Origin: Pomphorhynchus laevis
Taxonomy: Eukaryota > Acanthocephala > Palaeacanthocephala > Echinorhynchida > Pomphorhynchidae
DNA length: 64,000 nucleotides
Assembly (NCBI GenBank): GCA_012934845.2
Contig: WNNJ02000322.1
Location: forward strand, 186,001 to 250,000
Direction of reading: 5' to 3'
A program made the position numbers and the translations under genes. Every line of letters begins with the position of its first letter. Position 1 is the stretch's first letter. The notes under the pieces were generated by a model. That model was not told where the DNA came from. It saw nothing but the letters and a program-made list of their open reading frames with translations, and made no database searches. This document shows, piece by piece, positions 38,693 to 49,700 of the stretch.

Positions 38693-41390
38693 GTGGCATC
38701 GTCGCATTCGCGCGTCAACCAGCGTCTCTTCGCAAAATCAATCCCCCTTTCAGTCCTTGCTTTTTTGCATTGCTCACTTGTCGTTATTCTAACCCAATCA
38801 CTCCAGATCTCGCCATTGTATACCGTCCTGGTTCATCAGCTCCTACAGCCTTATTTATTACCGAACTCGCTGACCTCCTTTCTCATTGTTCTTTGTCCTC
38901 AATCCCTTCACTCGTTCTAGGCGACTTCAATATCCGCCTAGACCGCCCCTCTTCCACGGATTCCATCCGGTTCATCAACATTCTATCCAACTACAATTAC
39001 AAACTAATCTCCACTGCCCCCACACATATACTTGGTGGGGAACTCGACATCATCGCTGTCCCCGATAATTTTGCTGCCTACACCTCACTGTCCATCTCTG
39101 ATCCTGGTCTATCCGATCACTTTCTCGTCACACTTGATCTCACTCACAACCACACCCCTCCTCACACACCTACAATCCTACGTCGCCCTTGGAGAAATCT
39201 TGACCTCTCCCTTCTCCGCTCTGCCTTACTCAAATCGTCTCTATCATTACCCACAATAACATATTCATCTCCTCACGATCTTGCCTTTCTTTTCGACTCT
39301 GAACTCACATCCACTCTCGATATTCTCTTGCCCTTCAAGTCTCACCCACACCGTCGCTTGCACCGTGCCCCATGGTTTGACATCCAATGCCTACTCTCAA
39401 AGCGTCGACTCCGCCATGCTTTTCGAGTCTATCACCGCTCTCTCAGACGCGATTTCCGCTCGATCACTCCGTCTTTCCGTGATTCCTATCTTGCTCTTCG
39501 CCGGTCTCATCTCCACCTACTACGTACCAAATGCAACTCCTTCTGGCAGCATAAAATCATCACTTCATTCAACTCTAAGACTCTCTGGCATACTTTTAAC
39601 TCAATCCTGGCTCGTTCCTCTACGCCTTGCAACATCAATGCTAATGATTATTCGTCATTTCTCCAGACTAAAGTATCCACGCTGCTCTCTCACACCCCGG
39701 TCTCCATCCTATCCCACTCTGCCCAGTCTACTCTCATCCTTCCGGAACTCTTTCATCTTCTCCCTGTATCACCTACAGAAGTATCATCTGTCCTCATGTC
39801 CTTGCCCAACAAAACCTCACCTGCCGATCCCCTGCCTACCCACATATTAAAATCTATATGCTCATCGATATCCCCATTTCTCACAACCTTGTTTAACTCG
39901 TCCATCCGCAGTCGTATCTTCCCTTCACACTGGAAATCCGCAATCGTTCGTCCCCTCCTTAAGAAACAATCGCTCGACCCCTCCCTTCCTTCTAGCTATC
40001 GCCCCATTTCACTACTCCCTACTCTTTCTAAGCTCTTAGAACGCCTCATCTTAATACAAATCAACGCTTATCTCTCCTCATCCAATCTGTACCCTCCTTT
40101 CCAATCCGCTTTCCGCTCTAATCACTCCACAGAAATCGCATGCATAAAAGTGTACAACGACTTACTCATTTCTCGAGACAAGGCTCTATATAGTGTTCTC
40201 ATCTCCCTCGACCTCTCCTCCGCATTCGACATTGTCGACCACTCCGTCCTCCTTTCTCGCCTTCGTTATGATTACGGCTTTTCTTCCTCCTCCGTAGCAT
40301 GGTTCGCCTCATATCTATCCGACCGTTCCTTTCGCGTCTGTTCTAATTCATCATCCTCCCCTCCCATCCCTATTTTTTGCGGGGTCCCACAAGGTTCAGT
40401 CCTAGGTCCCCTGCTTTTCTCTCTTCTGCTTGGCGATCTATCTCCGTTTATCAAACCTTACTCCTTTAACGTCATGCAATACGCCGATGACATTCTAATC
40501 TATGCTCATGCACCCGCACATCGCATACACGATATCGGCATTTCTGCCTCCAACTGTCTTTCTTCTATCTACAAACGTCTCTCCAATCTCCATCTCGTTC
40601 TAAACCCCGAAAAGTCCAAAATAATGTGGATCCTCCCCTGTAAACCAAACATATCTCCTCCCACTGTATCTTTTGCCTCATCGATCATCCCCATAGTCCA
40701 CAATCTCACTTTCTTAGGCTTCCATTTCGATGATCACCTTTCCCTTAAACCCTTCGTCCGTGACAAGGTCCGCTCATCTAACTTAATTCTCCGTGACATC
40801 CGCCGTATCCGCCCCCTTATCGACTTCCGTTCTTGTATGTCTCTTCTTTCATCGCTTCTTTTCCCTAAAATCGATTACTGCCTTAGCCTTTTCGCCAATT
40901 CTCCAAAATCCATCATCCTACCCCTACAACGAATAATCAACACCGCCGTTCGAGTGCTCTTTCGTCTCCGTCGCTTCGACCACACATCCACATATTTTGC
41001 CCAACTCTCCTGGCCCACCATCCACATCCGCATCAAACTCCGCCTTCTTCTCGTTACTTTTCGTCTCATCGCTGTCGGCTCCCCATCGTTCATCAACCTT
41101 CCTTTCTTAGACGATACTCGCCCCACCTCGCTATCGCTTCGTTCCTGTCATACCCTCTTACTCCACGTTCCTAATTACTCCAACAACTACGGTCTCCGAT
41201 CCTTCCTCGTCGCCGCCTCACTCGCCTGGAATCAACTCCCTCTCGACGTCCGCCGCGCTCCCTCCTTTATCACATTCAAACACCTCCTCCGTTCACACCT
41301 TCTCGACACCTGATTCACAGTTTTGTTTTGTTGTGGTCATGTAAGCATGCGCTGGCACGCATTTGCCACGTTAAAATAAATCCTTTTTTT
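38693..41390 (+). mobile_element. CR1-like LINE family A, copy 2 (5'-truncated, open ORF2)
   Basis: Homology to copy 1 begins abruptly at 38693 within the endonuclease, the usual 5' truncation of target-primed reverse transcription. It runs to the 3' UTR hairpin gcatgc-gctg-gcacgc and tail ttaaaataaatcc. Identity to copy 1 is very high by eye. Confidence 0.9.
38770..41313 (+). CDS. LINE A ORF2 polyprotein, 5'-truncated but open (847 codons)
   Basis: Begins inside the APE-type endonuclease: VYRPGSSAPT, then LVLGDFNIRLD and GLSDHFLVTL. The central RT holds SYRPISLLPTLSKLLERLI, AFRSNHSTEIACIKVYNDLL, SLDLSSAFDIVDH, GVPQGSVLGPLLFSLLLGDL and MQYADDILIYAH with the catalytic YADD. The C-terminal region runs NPEKSKIMWI, LTFLGFHFDDHLSLKPFVRD and WNQLPLDVRRAPSFITFKHL. 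The first part of the endonuclease is missing and there is no ORF1. The coding homology extends upstream to 38693 without a stop. Confidence 0.88.
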   Translation: MLTCRYSNPITPDLAIVYRPGSSAPTALFITELADLLSHCSLSSIPSLVLGDFNIRLDRPSSTDSIRFINILSNYNYKLISTAPTHILGGELDIIAVPDNFAAYTSLSISDPGLSDHFLVTLDLTHNHTPPHTPTILRRPWRNLDLSLLRSALLKSSLSLPTITYSSPHDLAFLFDSELTSTLDILLPFKSHPHRRLHRAPWFDIQCLLSKRRLRHAFRVYHRSLRRDFRSITPSFRDSYLALRRSHLHLLRTKCNSFWQHKIITSFNSKTLWHTFNSILARSSTPCNINANDYSSFLQTKVSTLLSHTPVSILSHSAQSTLILPELFHLLPVSPTEVSSVLMSLPNKTSPADPLPTHILKSICSSISPFLTTLFNSSIRSRIFPSHWKSAIVRPLLKKQSLDPSLPSSYRPISLLPTLSKLLERLILIQINAYLSSSNLYPPFQSAFRSNHSTEIACIKVYNDLLISRDKALYSVLISLDLSSAFDIVDHSVLLSRLRYDYGFSSSSVAWFASYLSDRSFRVCSNSSSSPPIPIFCGVPQGSVLGPLLFSLLLGDLSPFIKPYSFNVMQYADDILIYAHAPAHRIHDIGISASNCLSSIYKRLSNLHLVLNPEKSKIMWILPCKPNISPPTVSFASSIIPIVHNLTFLGFHFDDHLSLKPFVRDKVRSSNLILRDIRRIRPLIDFRSCMSLLSSLLFPKIDYCLSLFANSPKSIILPLQRIINTAVRVLFRLRRFDHTSTYFAQLSWPTIHIRIKLRLLLVTFRLIAVGSPSFINLPFLDDTRPTSLSLRSCHTLLLHVPNYSNNYGLRSFLVAASLAWNQLPLDVRRAPSFITFKHLLRSHLLDT

Positions 41391-41559
41391 ATTATAAATT
41401 CCATCTGAATACAAAAATTCATATTTATAATATTATAAATTCATCTGACTAAATGTTCGTGATTATGGGCAGACGTAAAAGAACCATATTTCCTAAATTC
41501 ATAACAAGACAAGTAGGATGCCCAGGCTCAGGACTACCGTCCTCATTTGATTCCTGGAA

Positions 41560-41905
41560 TCGTATTGAATATTAAAAAGTGTGCACATATGAGATTAGGT
41601 CATAGCAATGTGAGTCAATAATATTTTATTGGCAACGAGTTTGTTGTTACCACGCAGCCCATTCAGGATCTTGGTATTATTGTTCAAAACAATCTGAAAA
41701 CACGTGCTAACACTGATAGGATTTGTAACGCAGCAAGAAGAATGACCTATATTGTCAAAAATTGCTTTAAAGATTTATCTGCCGTTTTTGGTGTGCGTTT
41801 ATATAATGCTCTTATAAGACCGATATTAGAATATGTGTCGCCAGCAGTATTTCCGTGTACGCGTACAGAACTTGATCAATTAGAGCTCATTCAATAATTT
41901 ATCAC
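41560..41905 (+). pseudogene. Older LINE (family E) RT tail, left part
   Basis: Reads IQDLGIIVQNNLKTRANTD, YNALIRPILEYVSPAVF and TELDQLELIQ, post-RT sequence of a CR1-like ORF2. It stops where LINE B begins; related 3' sequence resumes at 45870-46140, so LINE B appears inserted into it. Confidence 0.65.
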
Positions 41906-42054
41906 TTCTCAATAATTTACATCCTTCCATCAAAATCATTTCCAGCAACTTTTTTGATCAACTGATTCAACACTACATTCCTGTCACTCATGCCCCAACC
42001 AATCTTAATTCTCCTTACTCTACCTCCCACGTAACACTTACAACCAATAAAATC

Positions 42055-42753
42055 ATGTTTGATGATTTTATTGGTTGGAAGTGTCAACCTATCTTAAAAT
42101 CATCTCCAGTCACATCTCTGATCAACCGATTACACCCCGCTCCTGTCACACTTGCTCCAACCAATATTAATTCTCTATCAAGCACCCCTGTCATTTCCAC
42201 TTCTATCTGCTCATCTGCCTCGACTCCTACCAGCTCTGTCCGTCCACAACTTCCACGAAATCGTTTTCCTTCGCGCGATCGCTGTATAATCATATCAAAC
42301 TTAAAGCTTTCCGAATCTGCTTCTCCACAATCTCGCCTCGATAATGATGTATCTGCTTTCAGGTCTATCCTAGCAACCATTCTTCCTGATGATAAGCCAT
42401 CCCTCTTCAATAATATCGCTCCAGTATCCTTTATTCGTTTAAACAAATCCACTAAATCCAATCATCTCAGTCCTCCACTCTTGAAAATCGTTTTCCGACA
42501 TAGCTCACATGCCTCTTCGGTACTCTCCCAACGTTTTAAACTTCTTACCACTTCATCTACTTGCCGTATCTTCCCTAACCGCTCCCATTATGATATTGCC
42601 CAGCTCAATTTAGCTCGCATTGAGAAACATCGACGTGAAACAAACGGCGAGTCATCCTTATCTATACGTCAAATCAACGGAAATTTTCACGTTGTACACA
42701 CAAGGCTAAAAATTCGATGGCGTCCCATCTCTCCCCCTTGTCTTCTTCGCTAG
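42055..42753 (+). CDS. LINE B ORF1, RRM-like RNA-binding protein
   Basis: 232 codons. The central part RDRCIIISNLKLSESASPQS, LDNDVSAFRSILATI, PVSFIRLNKST and PPLLKIVFRHSSHASSVL parallels LINE A ORF1 and the RRM-like domain of CR1 ORF1s. The N-terminus is Ser/Thr/Pro-rich and lacks the Cys/His finger seen in LINE A. It ends inside ORF2 with a 37-nt overlap, as in LINE A. Likely binds the element RNA. The true start may be further upstream. Confidence 0.7.
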   Translation: MFDDFIGWKCQPILKSSPVTSLINRLHPAPVTLAPTNINSLSSTPVISTSICSSASTPTSSVRPQLPRNRFPSRDRCIIISNLKLSESASPQSRLDNDVSAFRSILATILPDDKPSLFNNIAPVSFIRLNKSTKSNHLSPPLLKIVFRHSSHASSVLSQRFKLLTTSSTCRIFPNRSHYDIAQLNLARIEKHRRETNGESSLSIRQINGNFHVVHTRLKIRWRPISPPCLLR

Positions 42754-45700
42754 TCGATCTCGCTCCTAAGCATACTTTTCGTCTTAGTCTATTCAACACT
42801 CGCTCCATTCTTCATAAAGCTGATATGCTTCTCGATATCTTCGATCAATTATCTATCAATATTCTCTGCATTACCGAATCCTGGCACTCTGACTCCGACG
42901 ATCTTGCTAGTCGTCTTTTATGACGCTCCGGTTGTTCTCTAGTTGAATCAGCTCGTCAAATTACATCTCATACATCTACTGCTTCTAACCATGGCGTTAT
43001 TGTTGTCATTGTTCGTCATCCAATGTCTTTACGTAAAATCAACGTTAACACCCGTGACACTTCGTTCGAATTACTCATATGCAGATTATCAACGCCTTTC
43101 CCTCTGGAACTTGTGATTGTATACCGTCCTGGTTCAGTTGCCCCATCACTTATCTTCTTTAACGACCTTGCAGATCTAATGTATAACTATTCATTGTCTT
43201 ATACTCCTTCTTTTGTTCTCGGTGATTTTAACATTCGCCTTGATCGCCCGTCTGACTCTCACTCTATCACTTTAACAAATCTTTTTTCTGATTTTAACTA
43301 TAAATTAAATTTTTTTAAATTTTACAAATTTATTTAATGTGGCAAATGCGTACAAGTTGTACGCTTACAAGTCCACAAACAAAAATGAAAAAGTCAAGCA
43401 GATAAATTGTTTAAATGGGATCGGATTTGTCGTTTGAAGCACTGCAGGGAAGTTGATTGGCGTATATGAATGGGCAGATGATTCCACGATAGAGGAAATT
43501 ACTTTCAACAAGTTCAACTCATATTCTCGGCGGTGCTCTCGACATCATTGCTGTTACTAACTGCTTCAATGACTATACCTCCTTGTCAATTACTGATCCT
43601 GGTTTGTCCGATCATTTCCTTGTCACTCTTACTCTTACTTGTCCCCATCCTCCTTCTCCGCCTTTACTATTATCAACACCAAGTCGACCCTGGAAGCTTC
43701 TCGATATCCCTATTCTCTGCACAGCCTTACTCAATTCTTCACTCTTTTCACTTCCTCTTAACTATCTCTCTCCCGATGATCTCTGCATTCTGTTTGATTC
43801 TGAACTTACGTCGATCCTCAATAACCTTCTGCCTAGTCAACTTCGACGTTCTCAGCGCTTGCGCCATGCTCCATGGTTTGATTCTGACTGTAGGCTTTCT
43901 AAGCGTCGACTCTGTCACTTTTCGTATGTATAACGATTTCTTAAACGTTCACTCAACTCACTCCCTCCAAATCTTCGTGATTCCTACTTTTCTCAACGCC
44001 GTTCATATCTCATTCTTATACGTACTAAATGTGCTCTCTTTTAGCGAAATCAACTCGAGTCATCTTCCAACTCTAAATCTCATTGGAAAATCTTAAACTC
44101 AATTCTTTCACGATCATCTACCCCTTGTAATATAAATCCTGATGAATTTTCTTCTTATCTACAAACTAAGCTATCTAATTTACTTTTCCTACTACCCATA
44201 GCCCCCTTGTACCCACTCTTCTCTTTAGATACTTCCCTCCCAGAACTATTCCACCTTCTTCTCGTTTCGTCTGAAGAAGTTTCTTCGGTTCTGCTGTCAT
44301 TACCTAATAAAACCTCTCCTTCTGACCCACTTCCCACTCACTTGCTTAAAAATATTTGCTCCTTTATCTTACCCTTCCTAACCACATTGTTCAACTCGTC
44401 CATCCGTAGCCGTACATTTCCTTCCATCTGGAAATGCGCCACTGTTCGTCCTCTCATCAAAAAGCAATATCTCGACTCCTCACTACCATCTTCGTACCGT
44501 CTTATTTCACTTCTCCCAACTCTCTCTAAACTCCTTGAGCGTCTCGTTCTTAAGCAAGTTAATACATATCTCTTTTCCTCTAACTTGTTTCCTCCCTTCC
44601 AAGCCGCTTTTCGCTCCAATTACTCCACCGAAATTGCATGTCTTAAAGTTTATAACGACTTACTCATATGGCGCGATCATAAATTATGTAGTGTCATAGT
44701 TTCTCTTGATCTATCGTCTGCTTTTGACATCGTCGATCACTCGATTCTTCTCCATCGCCTTCGTCATGATTATGGCTTTCTCTTTACCAACTGTATCATG
44801 GTTTTCTTCATATCTATCAAACCGTACATTTCGCGTATATTCTAACTCTTCTCTCCCCCATCCTTCGTCCATTTCGTCCAATGTTCCACAAGGCTCCGTA
44901 TTAGGCCCTATGCTTTTCTCTCTTCTTCTCGTTGATTTGTCTTCGATTTTTCATAAATTTAACTTCCATGTTATGCAATATGCTGATGACATTATCATCT
45001 ATGCTCATGCACCTGTTTATCGTATTCACGATTTTAGTGTTTCTGCTTCCGATTGTCTTGTCTCAATTTCCAATCATGTTTCTTCCCTTCGCCTTTCTCT
45101 GAATCCTGGTAAATCCAAAATTATGTGGATCCTACCTCGACGCCTCGGCTTCGAACCTCCCTCCGTATCATTAAATTCTACAATTCTTCCTATCGTTGAT
45201 AATCTCGTTTTCCTAGGCTTCCATTTTGACAACCGACTTTCACTTAAACCTTTCGTTAGAGATAAAGTACACTCATATACCTTGATACCCCGCAACCTCC
45301 ACCAAGTTCGTAGATTGATCGAGTTTCCTTCTTGTATGACTCTCATATCTGCTCTCTTTTTTTCTAGACTCGATTATTGTCTTAGTCTATTTTCCAACTC
45401 ACCTAAATCCACTCTTCTTCCCCTATAATGCATCGTCAACGCTGCCGTCCGAATTATCCTCCGTCTTCGTCGTTTTGATGATACATCCTACCATCTTGCT
45501 TCTCTCGATTTGCCTACAATTTATTGTCGTGTTCAAATTCGTCTTCTTATCGTTGCTTTCCGCCTTGTAACTTTTCATACCCCTTCATTTCTCAACCTTC
45601 CTTTTCTTGATAATTCTCGTTCTGTTTACTGTTCCTTGCGTTCCTGTAATTCCCTTCTTTTACATGTCCCAAACTACTCTACCTCCTTTGGACTCCGCTC

Positions 45701-45821
45701 CTTCCTGGTTGCTGCTCCTCTATCGTGGAATCATCTGCCCATTCATATTCGCCAATCAACTTCCCTGCCGTGCTTCAAACGCCAAATCCGATCCCATTTA
45801 AACAATTCATCTGATATATAA
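42717..45821 (+). pseudogene. LINE B ORF2 (APE endonuclease + RT), broken
   Basis: Starts MASHLSPLSS and reads LSLFNTRSILHKAD and CITESWHSDSDD, then a stop at 42921. Later frames give VYRPGSVAPS, LGDFNIRLDRPS, SITDPGLSDHFLVTL, LDLSSAFDIVDHSILLHRL, VPQGSVLGPMLFSLL, MQYADDIIIYAHAP and WNHLPIHIRQS. Stops, frameshifts and the inserted tail at 43336-43500 break it. Confidence 0.85.
43336..43500 (-). mobile_element. LINE B 3' tail inserted in reverse inside LINE B
   Basis: Reads tgtggcaaatgcgtaca-agt-tgtacgcttacaagtccac then reversed ORF2 end codons to tccacgatagagg. It splits the endonuclease after YKLN. Short AT words (aaatta) flank both sides, a possible target duplication. Confidence 0.75.
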
Positions 45822-45869
45822 ATATGCCGACAGTGCTTAAAGGTTCCTTCTTTTCGATCTTCTAGCTAT

Positions 45870-46140
45870 GTATCGACCAATTAATGAAGATGAAAATTTT
45901 CCAGCAAATAGATTTGAACTAAATTAACGGGATAGACGTAGAAGGTACTCGATAGTATTGGTAGCACATGAATACGGAAAATACCAACGTCATTTCCTAC
46001 TGTCCCATCTATCGCTGAATGTTTGGAATCGTCTTCCAGCTAATGTCGTTGCGGTGCATACAATCAATGTATTTAAATCCAATATAAAGATCTGGATTCG
46101 CAATAAGAACGAGTGGTTGCTGCAATACCCATTGTCATGA
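45870..46140 (+). pseudogene. Older LINE (family E) RT tail, right part
   Basis: Frame KYQRHFLLSHLSLNVWNRLP, ANVVAVHTINVFKSNI is the typical end of a CR1 ORF2 (WNxLP, then FK). With 41560-41905 it brackets LINE B. Confidence 0.65.
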
Positions 46141-46714
46141 TATATATAATATAATGAATGATTTTTTTCTTGTTTAAATTTTTATTGTCAGCAGTCAAAA
46201 CAGCAATATGACCATGACCTTTAATAATTTTACTTTATTAATTATATTATTATATAATCTTTTATAAAAGTTTAAAAAATCCTTTTAGTTGTAAAACACT
46301 TCAATAAGATAATTAAAGGTTTTCAATTATCTGATCATGTCCATGACAAAAATCTTTGCAGTATTGTTATTTCTCTCATTCTTTCTTCAGTCTTTGACAT
46401 TATGGATCACAACAGGTCTTTATCAATCTCCAATGCAATCTTTCTTTATAGATTATTAATACTACAAAGAAATGTACATTTTCGAAATTGTGTATCCAAC
46501 ATCAATAATTATGGACTTGTGGTTATATCATCAGGGCTGTGGGTACCTCGACTGTTACCCAACTGATTTAATTGATTACTTTTCAATTCTAGCAATTGAT
46601 GAAATAGTTAAATTCAAACATTCGATTTAAATTACAAAATGACATAATATTTATTGAAAATAATATGTTTGCATAGGAATTAAATCGTGATTATTTTTCT
46701 GTGGTGATTAAAAG
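46141..46714. other. AT-rich sequence with a decayed RT trace
   Basis: Plus-strand words near 46380-46420 recall an RT motif A region (SSVFDIMDHNRSL) but are too short and damaged to assign. Otherwise AT-rich 3' flank of the CIAPIN1 gene. Confidence 0.3.
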
Positions 46715-49700
46715 TCAGTTTAAAATGTCCTTTGACGTGTCGACAATTACGTTGTTTTGCTCACCTTTTTCAAAAGGAGGAAGACCCTTATACGGGCAAC
46801 TAGCACATCGAAACGCATCTCCCTTATAACACTAAATGCATTAAAATGTAAATTTTAAGTGTAACATGTCAAGATACCCACATTTCCACATGCAGATCGG
46901 GTTTGCTGGGCTTGCTGAGCATTCTGTCTGTCAATGAGTTGAGCTAACCCACATGTACAGTTTTTACAAGCTCTGGGTGTACCACTCTTATCAACACCGC
47001 AGTCGAACCTAGCTAGAAATGATGAGCGTTTATTTGAAAATAAAGATGGAATATTACCATATTCAGATAAGTTTGGTCGTTGTAAATCTTCATCTTCAAG
47101 AAGTATATCCGTATCTATAAGGTCATTATCATCCAAAGTAAAAGCGGAATCTGAAAATAAATTTAGTTCATCCAGTTAGAATTTAAAATTGAAATTTAAA
47201 ATAAAAGTCAATTTATATGAATTGACTAATAAATAATTGAATAAGAATTAAAGGTAATCATAAGGAACTGCTATGTTATCAAGTTTCATTCACTATTTCT
47301 CGACCCAACATAGTAGCGGGAACGTATTTCATATAGTTTATTATCCATCTGTAAAAATACTAGCATTGAAAATATATATACAATATATACGACCATTAAT
47401 ATTATATGATATAATTGCAGAGAAATTCGCGATTGCACGCCGTTTGCACTTATCTGCTCGTGTTGCTCGCAGTGTTTGTGCTCTCATGCCGTAGTAGTTA
47501 TACACGGAAAAAGTTATTATTAATATTAAATATTGTTGGTTCTACCAATGCTTCGAGATCGACCGCGTAGATACCGGCCTGTTTCTCGAAAAAGTACAAT
47601 ATTCCTTTCAATATTCATCTAGAAGGTATGTGCTACGTAGATTTACAGAAAGAATGCAAAGGTAGATTACTAGTCTATATAGGTAGAACTCGAAAGCTAG
47701 TTGAGCGGTTACCACTATTACATTAGTGGTAAACGTTTACGTATTAGAAAACCCTGCAATTATACTTTATCAAATCAGGAAATGGAAGATGATAATAAAC
47801 AGGTAAAAATCACTATGGAGGTTTAGGATGCTAGGATAAAACAACCTATAGAGGTTGAGGATGCTTGATTTATATTCGATTGGTTATCTAAACTATACTT
47901 ACATTTGAACGATATTTATGTAATTCTCAATAAATTCTTTAATATACCTGTTGACTCTGGTAAGGTAGGGAATTTCCAAATTTCGATCCTTTAAGACAGT
48001 TATTAACATATTATGAGTACCGATGATATAAAAACTAATGATGTCAATCATTCCCGAAAGAGCATTGATGATAAGATTCCGAATTTGGTATTATTTCTTG
48101 ATATCGATGACTTAATCATATATTAGCTCTACAAACATTTCTGTCATTTTTAAATAACATATTAGATAAGCATATACCTTCCAATAACACTGAGTTCCTA
48201 ACATGGTTTTAAAAAATCCTAACATGGTTACTTTGAATCATACATATAAACGAAATCGATCTAGTTAGTGATAATTCTAGCAATCCTCGATGCTTTTATG
48301 AAAGCAACGGTAACTAGAAGTCGAATGATACTAAATTAAATTTTCCAAGCAGCAAACAGTGTGTCCTTATTTCTGGCATTGTCGAGTTCAACACTTTAGA
48401 TTCCATCGGCACAAATTGCACCAAAAGTCTGCAATTAAGCAAGGACAAGGTATTTAGACTTGGAAATATCGAAGTTAAAGCCACATATGTATAAAGTAAG
48501 AAAACTTCATTCTTGCTGCAAAACGGACACGGATTAAGACTTATGGGTAATGATAAGTCAACGAAATTCTGGAAAGCGGTATCAAGAATAAAATCACGAA
48601 CTTAATATTCAGACTTTAGAAATCTTCCAATAAATGAACTGAAAGTGGTATTAGATATTATCAACAAAGAACTTAGACCAGAAATTAAAAACACATTCTG
48701 ATAATGGAAGAGTTATCAATAATACAAACCACGATGATGTGCTAGTATCGTTAGATGAAGTGTTGCAGGATATTTTGCGACCAAAAGTAAATAAAGCATG
48801 TGGTCTTGGTATTCAATTATGAAAGCATGACGCCCTAGTCTTCAATAATGTCCTTGTCTTCAATGATATATTATTTAGCGATTAGCTGATATCATTTCTT
48901 AGCAATTGTCTTCTATTTTTACAGATATATTCGTTAAGGGCATCGTACCCAGCTTTCTAAAAACATCACACATAGTACTTATGCCGGAAGAATCAACACA
49001 TATCAGTAAAACACATCACGGTCTGAAATATATACGGTCGTGCAATTCGCTCAAGGCTTCTTTTGAGAGTCTTTCTAACTCCTCCACTAGGAGGTTTTCA
49101 TTATGATTGTGGTGGATCAAGAAGCGTTAGTTTAGGCAGTCGGTTGTCGTCCATCCTCAATACGTGACCAACATACATCCATCGACGACGTGCATTCGTA
49201 TTGTTGATGGTTTATTGATTTTTTGTGATACAAATAAAGGTTTCTTGATTGATCGACATACATCACAATATTGCCACGTGTTTCAATATTTTATTATTTT
49301 CAACATATTTCATTATTTTAAGTTGATATGCCCGTGCAGTCATTGTTACAATTGAAATTAGAATGACATCATTCTGCACGTTGCTACAATTCAATTCATA
49401 AGCCAATATCGATCCACTACATTTCAGTATTAGTGGATATCATCAGCTACTGATCAAATACCTACATTTTACGTTTCGGTCCTTTTAATGTTGGATGACG
49501 ATCACTCGATTTGATTTCATAATAATTAGCTTGATAATAATTTGCTTGATAATTAATTTTAAATTTAATTTTACATGTTGACTTGATATAAATTTTGCAA
49601 AATCTTATATACTATAATAAGTCAGTGAATAAGTCATTAAATAATAACTATTTATTATTATTTATTTTTATTTATTTTTATTATTTATTCCATTTTATTT

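Larger units (their letters stand above)
41910..45830 (+). mobile_element. CR1-like LINE family B, near full length, mutated
   Basis: ORF1 is open, ORF2 is broken, and a reversed LINE tail is inserted at 43336-43500. The 5' leader contains a partial duplication (about 41935-42020 against 42095-42180) with a hairpin between. Family B is the source of many tails in this window. Confidence 0.85.

Noticed and set aside
44155-45346. Minus-strand ORFs opposite LINE B and LINE A (for example 44338-44619, 45074-45346, 40875-41126)
   Set aside because: They are shadows of the RT frames on the plus strand, rich in Arg, Glu and Gly as expected from the antisense of Ser/Leu/Pro-rich coding sequence.
49415-49470. 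Hammerhead-like string on the minus strand (ctgatga...gaaatgtag)
   Set aside because: Stem II is at best three weak pairs and stem III cannot form. The second copy at about 56760 has ctaatga.
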